64,000 nt of DNA from Synechococcus sp. RSCCF101. GTDB taxonomy: Bacteria; Cyanobacteriota; Cyanobacteriia; PCC-6307; Cyanobiaceae. A program made the translations under genes and the position numbers. Below, one piece after another: positions 55,142 through 64,000 of the stretch (positions are counted from its first letter, which is position 1; each line of letters begins with the position of its first letter). The notes beneath the pieces are model-generated. The model ran no database searches. It saw only the letters and a program-made list of their open reading frames with translations, and was not told where the DNA came from. The stretch spans positions 2,666,001-2,730,000 of the forward strand of contig NZ_CP035632.1 of the NCBI RefSeq assembly GCF_008807075.1, in the 5' to 3' direction.

Positions 55142-55762
55142 CTAAGGGGTGTCACCGGGGCCGCCGGCGGATCGATTGCGGCCGAGATGCTCCACGTAGC
55201 TCTGGACGTTGAACGGGGAGAAGGCCCAGCGGTAGGCCAGGCGGGCCGGGTGTCTGGGGTGGCCGTGGCGCGTGATCGGGCCATGGTGGATCCAGCGGCA
55301 GCTCAAAGGCCTGAGCCGGCAGGCGAGTGCTGCGAGGGAGTCGGCCAGATAGCGGCGCAATGCGATCCCTTCTCCCCAGGCCGCCCAGATCACCCGCTCC
55401 CGGTTCGCGCGCACGAGCGCGTCGATGCAGTGCTGGTTGTGCGCGAGCAGGCGCGGATCCGCCTGCTGCGGCAGATCCCGGGGATCGGTGGCCCGGAGCG
55501 GGTAAAGGTTGGCGAGAACGAAGCCGTTGAAGCCGTTGCCGGTCGCCACGGCCGCCACTCTCCGCACCGTGGGATCGCTGCGGTGCTGATCGGCCGTGCT
55601 GGGGTTCAGGCCCAGCACGATCAGCGCGGCGTCACCACCCGTTCCCAGCAGAACGCGGACCGCTCCGTTGTCTGCCTCGCTGCAGAGGGCAAACAGGGGA
55701 GGCGGGTCACGTTCAGACACCAGCGACGACCTCTCGCATCGGCTGGGATCTGCCGACCACAT
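55142..55762 (-). CDS. DUF1643 domain protein
   Basis: A 206-residue protein with the DUF1643 pattern: LIVLGLNPSTADQHRSDPTVRRVAAVATGNGFNGFVLANLYPLRATDP followed by WAAWGEGI and HHGPITRHGHPRHPARL. Found scattered in bacteria and phages; function unknown. The true start may be a GTG nearer residue 15. Confidence 0.8.
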   Translation of the reverse strand: MWSADPSRCERSSLVSERDPPPLFALCSEADNGAVRVLLGTGGDAALIVLGLNPSTADQHRSDPTVRRVAAVATGNGFNGFVLANLYPLRATDPRDLPQQADPRLLAHNQHCIDALVRANRERVIWAAWGEGIALRRYLADSLAALACRLRPLSCRWIHHGPITRHGHPRHPARLAYRWAFSPFNVQSYVEHLGRNRSAGGPGDTP

Positions 55763-55943
55763 CTGCCGTGACGTGCTCGGCCAGTGGAGAGGCCGGAGGA
55801 ATCCGCATCAACCTCAACCGCCCTGGATGGACTAGGTGTGAGGGTGATCGCGAGGCCTGGGGAGCTGAGCAGCCCTTGGGGCGGGCGGGTCCCCCAAGCC
55901 ACACCAGGACAGGGGTGGATCCGTCGCAGGATTGAGGACTCTG

Positions 55944-56693
55944 ATGAAAGGCACCGTCTACGTGATTCGTCACCGCGACTCCGGCATGGTCAAGATCGGC
56001 TCCGCTGGGCTGTGGCTCCTTCGTGCCAAGGCTCTCAAGGTGGGTCTCAGCACGGATCAGCTGGCGGCGGTGACGGTCGGGGACATGCTGGAGCTCGAGG
56101 CTGAGCTGCACGAGCGCTACCAGGATCAGCAGCTTCCCGGCAGCGATTACTTCCAGCTCAGCCCTGAGCAGACGGATGAGGCGGTCGCCATCGTGCGCGC
56201 CCTCGGCCATGAACTGCCGCCCTTCTCTCCCCCGGACCAGACCCCCACGACTGAGCCATCACTGCCCCCACCTGACAAGGCAGACCGAGAGACGAAGAAC
56301 GAACCGACCAGCACAGCCATGGCCAGACTGATCCGTGAGGATCTCCCAAGGCTGGTGGCCAGAAACCCCTGGATCAGTCATTGGTCAACACCACCGCTTG
56401 AACCGGATTCCGATGGACGCCCAACGTGCGCAGGCTGTTGCTTCCTGATGTGGGACACCCCGGATCGCCGCGGCGGAGCGGCATGGATCCGGGCGAATGG
56501 ACCTGGAGGGGAGCCTCTGGTCGACATGCGCTGCCGCCATCTGCAGCCGGCTGTGGAAGAGCTGCGTGATGAGGGCCTCTCGCTGACGGCCAGCAAGCTC
56601 ATTGAGCTGCTGGATGATATGGACAGGACTCAGGCACGCCCGGAGGCAGTGACGCGTCGCGATCGTGACATCAGAGCCGATGGGCACTGGTAG
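55944..56693 (+). CDS. GIY-YIG/T5orf172-like protein with Cys-rich C-terminus
   Basis: A 249-residue protein. Residues 1-60 resemble the T5orf172/MUG113 GIY-YIG-type domain (GTVYVIRHRDSGMVKIGSAG ... LHERYQDQQLPGSDYFQL). A Pro/Glu-rich linker follows, then a C-terminal domain with CAGCCFLMWDTP and MRCRHLQP, cysteines that could bind metal. The combination is unusual; nuclease activity is uncertain because catalytic residues are hard to place. Confidence 0.65.
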   Translation: MKGTVYVIRHRDSGMVKIGSAGLWLLRAKALKVGLSTDQLAAVTVGDMLELEAELHERYQDQQLPGSDYFQLSPEQTDEAVAIVRALGHELPPFSPPDQTPTTEPSLPPPDKADRETKNEPTSTAMARLIREDLPRLVARNPWISHWSTPPLEPDSDGRPTCAGCCFLMWDTPDRRGGAAWIRANGPGGEPLVDMRCRHLQPAVEELRDEGLSLTASKLIELLDDMDRTQARPEAVTRRDRDIRADGHW

Positions 56694-56715
56694 GGATCAC
56701 TTCACCCTCTCCTGG

Positions 56716-57480
56716 TCAAGCCAGACCCCTCGACCCATTCGTCCGTGCGGCGATGGAGTAGCCATCCTCATCCTTCATGCGGCCGGTGATCGCGGAGGCC
56801 ATGGTCAGAATTCCAGCCTGCATGGCTTTGCGGAGAGCCTGGGTCTGAGTCGTGGCCCCGAGTTTGGCCAGCACTTGTGCCTCGGTTGTTGTCAGAGCGT
56901 CGAATGAGATCCCCAGCCTGGCGGCCACAGTCGCCTTCGGCAGACCCAGCATCATCCCTCTGAGTGCTTCAAGCTCAATCTCGTCCAGGCCGTTGATGGC
57001 GCCGATGTGTTCCTCGTCGCTCTCGGACCATGTGGTCCCTTTCACTTTGCCGGAGTAATAGACGCCTCCGCCCATGACGACGCGAATGGCATACGTCAGG
57101 TTGTCTGTCATGCGACAAATGCCGTCGCAGCCAAGCCTGAGAGCCTCTTCGGCTGTCAAGATGTCGTCATTCTCCACGACCAGGATCGTCTTGATCCGTC
57201 GGTTGGTCGCCTTCGCTTGTTTCAGCAGAGAGAGTCCCGAGCCTGCTTCCAGAAACTGACTGGAGATCAGGAGGTCGGGACGCGACTGCTCAACCCTGAT
57301 GAAGCCCTCGTCTTCGGTTGTGGCGGCTCCGGTCAGTCGCTTGGTGATCGGGGGAATGCACATGAACCCGCCAAGCCACTTGAGGTGACCAAAGCACATC
57401 ACGATGGTTGATGCTCCCAGGATGTCGTCAACATCGTCCAGGAGTCGCGGAACCCTTGGGATGTAGTTGGTAAGATCCAT
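56716..57480 (-). CDS. LuxR-type response regulator with atypical receiver
   Basis: A 254-residue protein: receiver-like domain (residues about 25-150) and C-terminal LuxR-type helix-turn-helix (EIELEALRGMMLGLPKATVAARLGIS ... QALRKAMQAGIL). Where receivers have LLD with the phospho-accepting Asp, this one reads PDLLISSQF, so the acceptor is absent; the KTILVVENDD strand is kept. It probably does not use ordinary phosphorylation. GC is lower than in the neighbours. Confidence 0.8.
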   Translation of the reverse strand: MDLTNYIPRVPRLLDDVDDILGASTIVMCFGHLKWLGGFMCIPPITKRLTGAATTEDEGFIRVEQSRPDLLISSQFLEAGSGLSLLKQAKATNRRIKTILVVENDDILTAEEALRLGCDGICRMTDNLTYAIRVVMGGGVYYSGKVKGTTWSESDEEHIGAINGLDEIELEALRGMMLGLPKATVAARLGISFDALTTTEAQVLAKLGATTQTQALRKAMQAGILTMASAITGRMKDEDGYSIAARTNGSRGLA

Positions 57481-57762
57481 CTCGTGGCTGAGTTGAGTTG
57501 ATTATGGCCACAGAATCAGAAGAGTGCAACTTGAGCTTGCCTTGCGAGACGCCCGCGTGCCGCCGTCCCGTGCCGTTTCGAGAATCAGGAGGCTAGAGAT
57601 CTTGTGGCTTGGATTGTTGCGGCCCGACTCGTTGATTAGGTTTCTTGCTGATGACCTGCTGATCGTTGTCTGCATATCGAGCAGTGTATCTGAGCAAGGG
57701 TGCGCCATTGATGGGCCCGAAGCGCTGGCTGTCAGCATTTGAGGTGAGGCTGAGGATTGCCT
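57481..57762. other. Low-GC intergenic stretch, no gene seen
   Basis: About 280 bases, relatively AT rich, between the divergent regulator and the small protein below. Open frames on both strands lack recognisable sequence or RBS. Confidence 0.5.
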
Positions 57763-57987
57763 TCAGACTGGACCTTTCTGCTCATCAGAGTCCAGCACTG
57801 TCTGCAGGGTTGCAGCCGCATTCAGCAGATCAGGCAGCAGTGGATGAGCCTTGCGAATGTCGGCCCGTTGCTCAGCTGTCGTGGCGTTCTTCAGAGCCAG
57901 GAAGGCTGCAGCCGTATCCTCCGCAGCCTCCACAACCTGGCCCGCGTGTTCGAGCACCTGTCGAGTGGTCCATTCCAGGCGAGCCAT
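57763..57987 (-). CDS. Small helical protein of unknown function
   Basis: A 74-residue acidic helical protein (EHAGQVVEAAEDTAAAFLALKNATTAEQRADIRKAHPLLPDLLNAAATLQ). Composition and helix pattern look coding, and it has an ATG start, but no family is recognised. Confidence 0.5.
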   Translation of the reverse strand: MARLEWTTRQVLEHAGQVVEAAEDTAAAFLALKNATTAEQRADIRKAHPLLPDLLNAAATLQTVLDSDEQKGPV

Positions 57988-58369
57988 GACGCAACGGCGG
58001 GGACCATGTTGTCGTCTGTCAACCGGCCGGTGTCAAGGACACATCGCCATGATGACTGGCTTCACTCTCTGATGGAACCAGATTCTGGTGTTGCTGTGTA
58101 GAGGCCTGATTGGCGCCTGATGGTGTCCATCGCGCTGATTGGATCTCCGCTGGAACCCTTGCTCGGGGTCTGCCCTGCGGCTCTTGTTCCGTCCATCACA
58201 TTCGGCGCGTCGGGCTTCCATGGCGATGGCCGTGTGTCGGAGCGCACGCCCGCACGTGATGCGGGGAACCGACCGGATGCACGGAACTCGTCAGGGTGAT
58301 GGCGCCCGGGCCTGGATCACGCCTCCAAGGCGCGTTCCAGGCCCTGCCACCTCTCCTTCAGCCTTCCCC
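57988..58369. other. Intergenic region before secreted nucleotidase gene
   Basis: About 380 bases without a convincing gene. Presumably holds the promoter of the long exoenzyme gene that starts at 58370; no recognisable PHO-box repeat was found by eye. Confidence 0.45.
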
Positions 58370-61300
58370 ATGGCCGCTTCTCCCGACTCCAGCATCGATC
58401 TCGGTGGAGCCGAAATCGCCGTCAACTCACCGGATCACGACGCGGCGCTGGTGATCACCGGTGGTGAGACCCTCAAGGTGGTGGACATCAGTGACCCCAC
58501 CGCTCCGGTCGAGCTCACCGACCAGGAGCAGACCCTGCCGGGCGATGCCCAGAGCGTGGATGTGGCCAGTGACCTGGCGGCCGTGGCCGTGGCCAACCCC
58601 GACGATGCCCGCACCGAGCCCGGCACGGTGGAGTTCTTCCGTCTGGCCGGAAGCGGCGGGGACACAACCCTGGAATCGGCCGGGTCGGTGCAGGTGGGCA
58701 ACCTTCCCGATTCCCTCGCCTTCAACGCCGACGGCAGCAAGGTGGTGGTGGCCAACGAAGGCGAGCCCAACGACTTCTACGGCACCGACGACGGGGTGGA
58801 TCCGCCCGGATCGATCTCGGTGATCGATGTGGACCGAACCACGCCGGCCAACTCCCTGGTGACGAACCTCGGTTTCGATGCGGCCCAGACCGCATGGCTG
58901 CAGGCCCGCGGCGTTCGGATCAGTGGTGTGGATGGCACGGATGCCTCCACCGATCTGGAGCCCGAGTACGTGGCCATCTACGGGGATCAGGCCTTCGTGA
59001 CGCTGCAGGAGAACAACGCTGTGGTCGTTGTCGATCTGCAGACCAACACGATTTCGGAGATCCGGAGCCTCGGCATCAAGGACTGGTTCCGCGGCACTCC
59101 AACAGTTGAGAACATCGATTTCTCCATCACCTACCCCGGGGAAAGCGGTGTTGAGGCCCCGACGCAGCTCGCGGATCCGAACTTTCCGGATGACGTGATC
59201 ATCGCAGGTGGCCTCTCCGGTCTCTGGTACGACCCCGGCGCCGGCAGCTACTACACCATCAGTGACCGGGGACCACAGGCCCAGGACATCCCAGAGGGTC
59301 AGGGCTTCGCCTTTGAAGGGGAGAAGGTCTTCAACGACCCTGAGTACCCGATCACCATCTATGAGCTGACCCGCAACGGCGATGGCCTTGAGCAGACGGA
59401 TTCCATCGTTCTGAACGTGCCGGATGGCAGTGGTGGCTTCCGTCCCAGCACCGGCATCGGTCAGTTGTTCACGATCGATCCGGTCAATGGCACGATCAGC
59501 GGCCCTGATGATGCCGCCTTCACTCCCGATGGCAGCGGTGGCTATGTTCCCGTCAGCCCCGATGCCTTTGGCCTCGATACCGAATCGGTGCTGCGCCTGA
59601 GCATTGAGGGGCTCAATGAGGGCAACCCGGTCTTCGCTGTTTCCGATGAATACCGCCCCCAGGTGGCCTTCTTCGATGCGGAAACCGGGAACCTGGTGCA
59701 GCGCATCGTGCCCATGGGCACGGATTATTCCGCCATCGACTATGAAGCCGGCCGTGGTGATGTGGCCGATTTCACCCTCACCACCCTTCCGGAGGTGTAC
59801 TCCGAGCGCCGCGGGAACCGGGGCTTCGAAGGCATGGTCTACAACAGCGACGATGGGCTGCTCTACGCCTTCATCCAGAGCCCGATGTCGGTGGGCGGGA
59901 GCCGGACTCAGAGTGAAGTGCGCCGTGTTCTGGCGATCGACCCGCTGAGTGGGACACCCCAGGCTGAGTACGTGTATGTGCAGGTGGGCGCCTCCAATCA
60001 GGACAAGATCGGTGATGCGGTGTATGACGCCGAGCGCGGTGTCTTTTACGCAATCGACCGCGACAGTGGCACCGCTCGCACTTCCAATAAGTCGGTGCTG
60101 GAGCTGGATTTCTCCAGCGCCACCGATGTGCTGCCGCTCACCACAGGAGATGGCTGGACCGATGCCATCGGCGCGGCGCAGCCCGAGCTGTTCGGCAGCC
60201 CGGAGGAGCTCTCGCAGGCTCTGGACGCCGCCGGCATTAATCCGGTGGCCCAGCTCGACCTGTTCAACCTTCCCTCCATCGGCGCGAACCCCGCGTTTGA
60301 CAAGCCGGAGGGTCTGGCTCTGCTGCCCGACGGCAGTCTGGTGGTCGGCTACGACAACGACTTCCTGCGGGCCGATGGGCGGCCCGACAACCAGCTGAGT
60401 GTGATCCGCTTCGATCCGTTGGAGGTCGACACGTCCGATCGCGATGGCGCGATCAATCCCGGTCCGCGCGATTTCTACGGCCTGCGCATGCCCGATTCCA
60501 TTGCCACCTTCGTGGCTGATGGCGAGGTGTTCACGGTCACGGCCAACGAAGGTGACGGACGTGTGCGGCCGGATGAGGTGAACTTCGAGGCCCCGGCAGA
60601 TGGGACTTACTACTACGGCACCACGGCTCCTGTGGATGAGGCGGCCATCCTTAAGCAGTTCACCGATCCACTCGACGGGACCAGCACGGTGTTCATCACC
60701 GATATGGAGGTGGCGGGCTCCACATCCTTCGAGGCAGAAGAAGAAGACGAATTCTTCGTCACGCTGAAGTACGGCCCTGTGGCCGACGACGACTTCTACA
60801 GCGATGAAGTCAGAGCTGGCAAGCTCGACGAGCCTTCCGACAATCCCATCGTGAGCGCCGACGGTGAGGGGCGCCTCAAGACCATCGCCGATCTCAACAC
60901 GGCGGACCGTCTCTACGGCTTCGGCGGCCGCTCGATCACCATCTATGACTCCAACGGCAACGTTGTGTACGACTCCGGCGATCTGTTGGCGCAGGTGGCC
61001 ATTTCAGCCGGTCTGTACAGCGATGGCCGCAGCGACGACAAGGGCACCGAACCCGAGGGTGTGGCCACCACAGTGATCGGAGAAGGGGACGACGCCCAGA
61101 CGTTCGCTTTCGTCGGGCTTGAGCGCACCGATGCCGTGTCGGTCGCCTTCAACGTGACCGACCCCTACAACGTGACTCTGGAGGACGTGTTCATCAGCAC
61201 CGACTCCGAGCGACCTGAAGGCCTTGAGTTCCTTCCTGGCAGCAACGGGGAACCCGGATTCCTGATGGTGGCCAATGAGGACAGTGGCACGCTCGATTTC

Positions 61301-64000
61301 TTCTCTTTCCCCTCAGCTGATGACGACACACCGGCGGCTCCCTTCACCCTGGAGCTCCTGCACGTCACGGACCAGGAGGCCGGCAGTGATGCCATCGTTG
61401 ACGCCCCCAACCTCTCTGCCGTTCTGAACGCCCTCCGGAATGAGGATCTCGGCAACGACGGCCTGGTCGACAACACCCTGACCCTGTCGTCTGGTGATGC
61501 TTTCATTCCCGGGGTGTTCTTCGATGCCTCCGAGGCCGTTTTCGGTGCGGCCGGTGTGGCTGACATCGAGATTCAGAACGAACTCGGCTTCCAGGCCATC
61601 GCGCTGGGCAATCACGAGTTTGACCTCGGCACCGAGTTCCTGGCCGGTCTGATCGATGGCTCGGCCGCTGCTGGATTCGACGGCACCGACTTCCCTTACC
61701 TCGCCACCAACCTCGACTTTTCCAGCGACCCCAACCTTGCTCCTCTGGAAACAGCCGGTGGTCAGGCTCCTCAGGGCAATGTGGTCACCTCCTCCACGCT
61801 GATCGACGTCAACGGCGAGACCATCGGCGTGGTTGGTGCCACCACCCCCACCCTGGCATCCATCTCCAGCCCCGGTCAGGTCGGCATCAGTCCCACACCC
61901 TTCGACCCCAACCTTACCGACGCGCAGCTGGATGCGCTGGCTGCTGAGATCCAGAGCGAGGTGGACGCTCTGCTGAGCGTGAATCCCTCCCTCAACAAGA
62001 TTGTGCTGCTTGGCCACATGCAGCAGATCGCGATCGAGGAGGCCCTGGCTGCACGCCTTGAGAAGGTCGACATCATCGTGGCGGGTGGCTCCAACACGCG
62101 CCTCGTTGATGAGAACGACCGTCTGCGCGATGGTGACAGCGCTCAGGGTGAGTACCCCACCTTCATCACCAATGCTGGTGGCAGCCAGACAGCCGTGGTG
62201 AACACGGATGGTTCCTACAAGTATGTGGGCCGCCTCGTGATCGACTTCGACGCCGATGGCAACATCGTGCCCCAGTCGTACGACCCTGATGTGTCCGGTG
62301 CGTATGCCACCGATGATCAGGGTGTCGCCGACCTCAATGCATCGGGGCTGGTCGATCCCGAAGTCCAGGATATCGTTGATCGTATTGAGGCTGAGATCAT
62401 CGCCACCGAGGGCAACGTTCTCGGTGTGAGCGATGTGTTCCTCAATGGCAACCGCTCCGGCACCTTTGCTGCCGACGATCCCGACGGTGTGCGCACCCAG
62501 GAGACCAACCTGGGCAACCTCACTGCTGATGCGAATCTGGCTGCCGCTCAGGCGATCGACGACACGGTTGTCGTCTCCCTCAAGAACGGTGGTGGCATCC
62601 GCGCCTCCATCGGAGAAACGGTGGTGCCGCCCGGTGGCAGCGAGGCCGTTCGCCAACCCAACCCCGAGTTGGTCGATGGCGACGGCATTGTGATCAAACC
62701 CGAGGGCGGCATCTCCCAGACTGATATCCAGACCACCCTGGCCTTCAACAACGGTCTCACCCTGCTGACCCTGACCAAGGAGGAGCTCGTTGCCGCGCTT
62801 GAGCACGGCGTGAGTGCTCTCCCCGATGTCTCCGGTCGCTTCCCGCAGATCGCGGGTGTCGAGTTTTCCTTTGATCCGGCCCAGGCGGATGGTGATCGCA
62901 TCGAGAGTGCGGTCATCGTCGATGAGAACGGTGCCATCGTCACGCCGCTGGTTCAATCGGGCGAGCTGGTGGGTGATCCCGAGCAGGCCTTCCGGATCGT
63001 CACCCTCGACTTTCTCGCCCGCCCCCGGTTTGACGACAATGGTGCCTTCATCGGCGCCGGTGACGGTTATCCCCTCCCCAACTTCAACACCGATCCCAGC
63101 CTTGGAGAGGTGGCCTCTCAGGAGGATCTGGACCGCATCGATCCGGTGGCGCTTGAACAGGAGGGTGTGCAGACCGGGGATGCCACCTTTGCCGACGACG
63201 GCACCGAGCAGGATGCCCTCGCTGAATTCCTCCTCGACAACTTCCCTGATTCAGCCAATGCCTTCGATCAGGAGGATGTGGGACCTGATTCTGATGAGCG
63301 CATCCAGAACCTGGAGTTCAGCACCGACAGCGTCTTCCCGCCAGCACCCCCGTTGACACCCCCAACCGGCGGTGGTGACGACAGCAGCAGTGGTGGTGGC
63401 GAGGTGTCCGCTCCGGACGACAGCTCACCCAGCGGCCCTCCGGCGAACAGCCCGATTCCAGGCATCGCCAACAGCATCGTCGCTGGTTCCGGCGATGACA
63501 CGATCGCTGGTGGTGTCGAGAGCAGCTTCCTTGGTGGTGGTGCTGGCAACGACGCCATCACTGGCGGTGGATCGGATGATGACATCCGTGGCAATTCCGG
63601 TGACGACAACCTGGACGGCGGAGGTGGCAACGACTTCGTTCGAGGTGGTCAGGGTCGAGATGTGGTGACCGGCAACTCCGGTGACGACCAGCTCCTCGGC
63701 GACCTCGGCTCCGATAGTGTCATCGGCGGTGATGGTGACGACATCCTCAACGGCAATGTCGGTGCCGATAGTCTTACCGGCGGTGCCGGCGCTGACCAGT
63801 TCCGCCTGAGCAAGGGCAACGATGTGATCACCGATTTCAGCTTCGCTGAAGGAGACCTCATCGCCATCGTGAGCGGTCAGGAGTTCAGGCTCAACCAGGT
63901 CGGAAGCGACCTTGAGATCATCCGAGATGGCTTCGGAACCACGACCCTGCTCGATGTGAGCCTGGCAGCCTTCGAGGCTGCCAATCCCATCACCTTCCTC
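58370..64000 (+). CDS. Secreted choice-of-anchor-I / phytase-like / 5'-nucleotidase RTX protein, 3' end outside window
   Basis: An open frame of 1877 codons from the ATG at 58370 to the last base, with no stop. Domain order: choice-of-anchor-I-like propeller start (LVITGGETLKVVDISDPTAP, GNLPDSLAFNADGSKVVVANEGEPN); inserted phytase-like domain (GGLSGLWYDPGAGSYYTISDRGPQ, residues about 280-640); propeller resumed (GLRMPDSIATF, VFTVTANEGDGR); metallophosphoesterase (LELLHVTDQEAG, LSSGDAF, LGNHEFDLG, LLGHMQQ); 5'-nucleotidase C-terminal domain (NLTADANLA, SLKNGGGIRAS); and GGxGxDxx RTX repeats from about residue 1690. No N-terminal signal; RTX repeats suggest type I secretion. Likely a phosphatase or nucleotidase for phosphorus scavenging. 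Confidence 0.88.
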   Translation, partial: MAASPDSSIDLGGAEIAVNSPDHDAALVITGGETLKVVDISDPTAPVELTDQEQTLPGDAQSVDVASDLAAVAVANPDDARTEPGTVEFFRLAGSGGDTTLESAGSVQVGNLPDSLAFNADGSKVVVANEGEPNDFYGTDDGVDPPGSISVIDVDRTTPANSLVTNLGFDAAQTAWLQARGVRISGVDGTDASTDLEPEYVAIYGDQAFVTLQENNAVVVVDLQTNTISEIRSLGIKDWFRGTPTVENIDFSITYPGESGVEAPTQLADPNFPDDVIIAGGLSGLWYDPGAGSYYTISDRGPQAQDIPEGQGFAFEGEKVFNDPEYPITIYELTRNGDGLEQTDSIVLNVPDGSGGFRPSTGIGQLFTIDPVNGTISGPDDAAFTPDGSGGYVPVSPDAFGLDTESVLRLSIEGLNEGNPVFAVSDEYRPQVAFFDAETGNLVQRIVPMGTDYSAIDYEAGRGDVADFTLTTLPEVYSERRGNRGFEGMVYNSDDGLLYAFIQSPMSVGGSRTQSEVRRVLAIDPLSGTPQAEYVYVQVGASNQDKIGDAVYDAERGVFYAIDRDSGTARTSNKSVLELDFSSATDVLPLTTGDGWTDAIGAAQPELFGSPEELSQALDAAGINPVAQLDLFNLPSIGANPAFDKPEGLALLPDGSLVVGYDNDFLRADGRPDNQLSVIRFDPLEVDTSDRDGAINPGPRDFYGLRMPDSIATFVADGEVFTVTANEGDGRVRPDEVNFEAPADGTYYYGTTAPVDEAAILKQFTDPLDGTSTVFITDMEVAGSTSFEAEEEDEFFVTLKYGPVADDDFYSDEVRAGKLDEPSDNPIVSADGEGRLKTIADLNTADRLYGFGGRSITIYDSNGNVVYDSGDLLAQVAISAGLYSDGRSDDKGTEPEGVATTVIGEGDDAQTFAFVGLERTDAVSVAFNVTDPYNVTLEDVFISTDSERPEGLEFLPGSNGEPGFLMVANEDSGTLDFFSFPSADDDTPAAPFTLELLHVTDQEAGSDAIVDAPNLSAVLNALRNEDLGNDGLVDNTLTLSSGDAFIPGVFFDASEAVFGAAGVADIEIQNELGFQAIALGNHEFDLGTEFLAGLIDGSAAAGFDGTDFPYLATNLDFSSDPNLAPLETAGGQAPQGNVVTSSTLIDVNGETIGVVGATTPTLASISSPGQVGISPTPFDPNLTDAQLDALAAEIQSEVDALLSVNPSLNKIVLLGHMQQIAIEEALAARLEKVDIIVAGGSNTRLVDENDRLRDGDSAQGEYPTFITNAGGSQTAVVNTDGSYKYVGRLVIDFDADGNIVPQSYDPDVSGAYATDDQGVADLNASGLVDPEVQDIVDRIEAEIIATEGNVLGVSDVFLNGNRSGTFAADDPDGVRTQETNLGNLTADANLAAAQAIDDTVVVSLKNGGGIRASIGETVVPPGGSEAVRQPNPELVDGDGIVIKPEGGISQTDIQTTLAFNNGLTLLTLTKEELVAALEHGVSALPDVSGRFPQIAGVEFSFDPAQADGDRIESAVIVDENGAIVTPLVQSGELVGDPEQAFRIVTLDFLARPRFDDNGAFIGAGDGYPLPNFNTDPSLGEVASQEDLDRIDPVALEQEGVQTGDATFADDGTEQDALAEFLLDNFPDSANAFDQEDVGPDSDERIQNLEFSTDSVFPPAPPLTPPTGGGDDSSSGGGEVSAPDDSSPSGPPANSPIPGIANSIVAGSGDDTIAGGVESSFLGGGAGNDAITGGGSDDDIRGNSGDDNLDGGGGNDFVRGGQGRDVVTGNSGDDQLLGDLGSDSVIGGDGDDILNGNVGADSLTGGAGADQFRLSKGNDVITDFSFAEGDLIAIVSGQEFRLNQVGSDLEIIRDGFGTTTLLDVSLAAFEAANPITFL

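Noticed and set aside
57524-57742. 72-codon plus-strand ORF and an opposing 78-codon ORF
   Set aside because: Mutually overlapping, no RBS, no family features; treated as non-coding.
61313-62956. 547-codon open frame on the minus strand
   Set aside because: It is the antisense shadow of the long secreted nucleotidase; the plus frame carries all recognisable motifs.

Overview
The window looks like a chromosomal segment from a high-GC picocyanobacterium of the Synechococcus/Cyanobium type. The evidence is a PsbX gene, a Ycf66 gene, a one-helix high-light-inducible protein, a circularly permuted two-piece tmRNA of the picocyanobacterial kind, a SmtA/BmtA-type metallothionein, and several cyanobacterium-restricted families (DUF3747, DUF3104-like).

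Region 1 (about 1-19.3 kb) is a conserved housekeeping backbone: peptide deformylase (5' end cut by the window edge), ribosomal protein S21, ComM-like AAA ATPase, HIT protein, an SbmA/BacA-type ABC exporter/importer, an Hli protein, a three-gene ycf66-lipoprotein-lipoprotein operon, psbX, yggT, biotin carboxylase accC (broken by a one-base deficit in a C run), tRNA-Leu(GAG), an LpxB-like glycosyltransferase, msrB, a PRC-barrel protein, smc, a YqjD/YqjE-like membrane pair, an RNA methyltransferase with THUMP-type N-terminus, and the ssrA locus.

Region 2 (about 19.3-30.0 kb) is the most striking part: a metal-homeostasis island. Four copies of a 13-bp element close to GAGAACNATTCTC sit in the promoters of (i) a divergent FAD oxidoreductase / COG0523 GTPase-WD40 pair, (ii) a formamidase, (iii) a four-gene operon with a second His-rich COG0523 GTPase, a degenerate P-loop relative and two metallophosphoesterase-fold proteins with altered metal ligands, and (iv) a bacterial metallothionein. 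The motif position and gene content point to a Zur-type zinc regulon; a metal-independent class I aldolase lies next to it.

Region 3 (about 30-58 kb) is accessory or variable: a large TPS-domain haemagglutinin-like exoprotein, a tandem SpoIIAA-like protein, a transglutaminase broken at a 9-G run, two tandemly duplicated pilin-like genes, a ZIP-like membrane protein, a DMT permease, several small secreted proteins, Hsp20, a short-chain dehydrogenase, a CHAD protein, a CsgG-like protein coupled to an acyl-CoA-synthetase-like ligase, a thioredoxin-fold protein, a symporter fused to a solute-binding domain, an alpha/beta hydrolase-aminotransferase pair, a methyltransferase-aldo/keto reductase pair (the reductase lacks its Asp/Tyr catalytic segment), a DUF1643 protein, a GIY-YIG-like protein and a LuxR-type regulator with an atypical receiver.

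Region 4 (58.37 kb to the end) is one very long open reading frame that leaves the window: a choice-of-anchor-I-like propeller with a phytase-like domain inserted, then a 5'-nucleotidase-type phosphoesterase and RTX calcium repeats. It is probably a type-I-secreted phosphorus-scavenging enzyme. All functional calls are from reading motifs and gene order; no database search was run.
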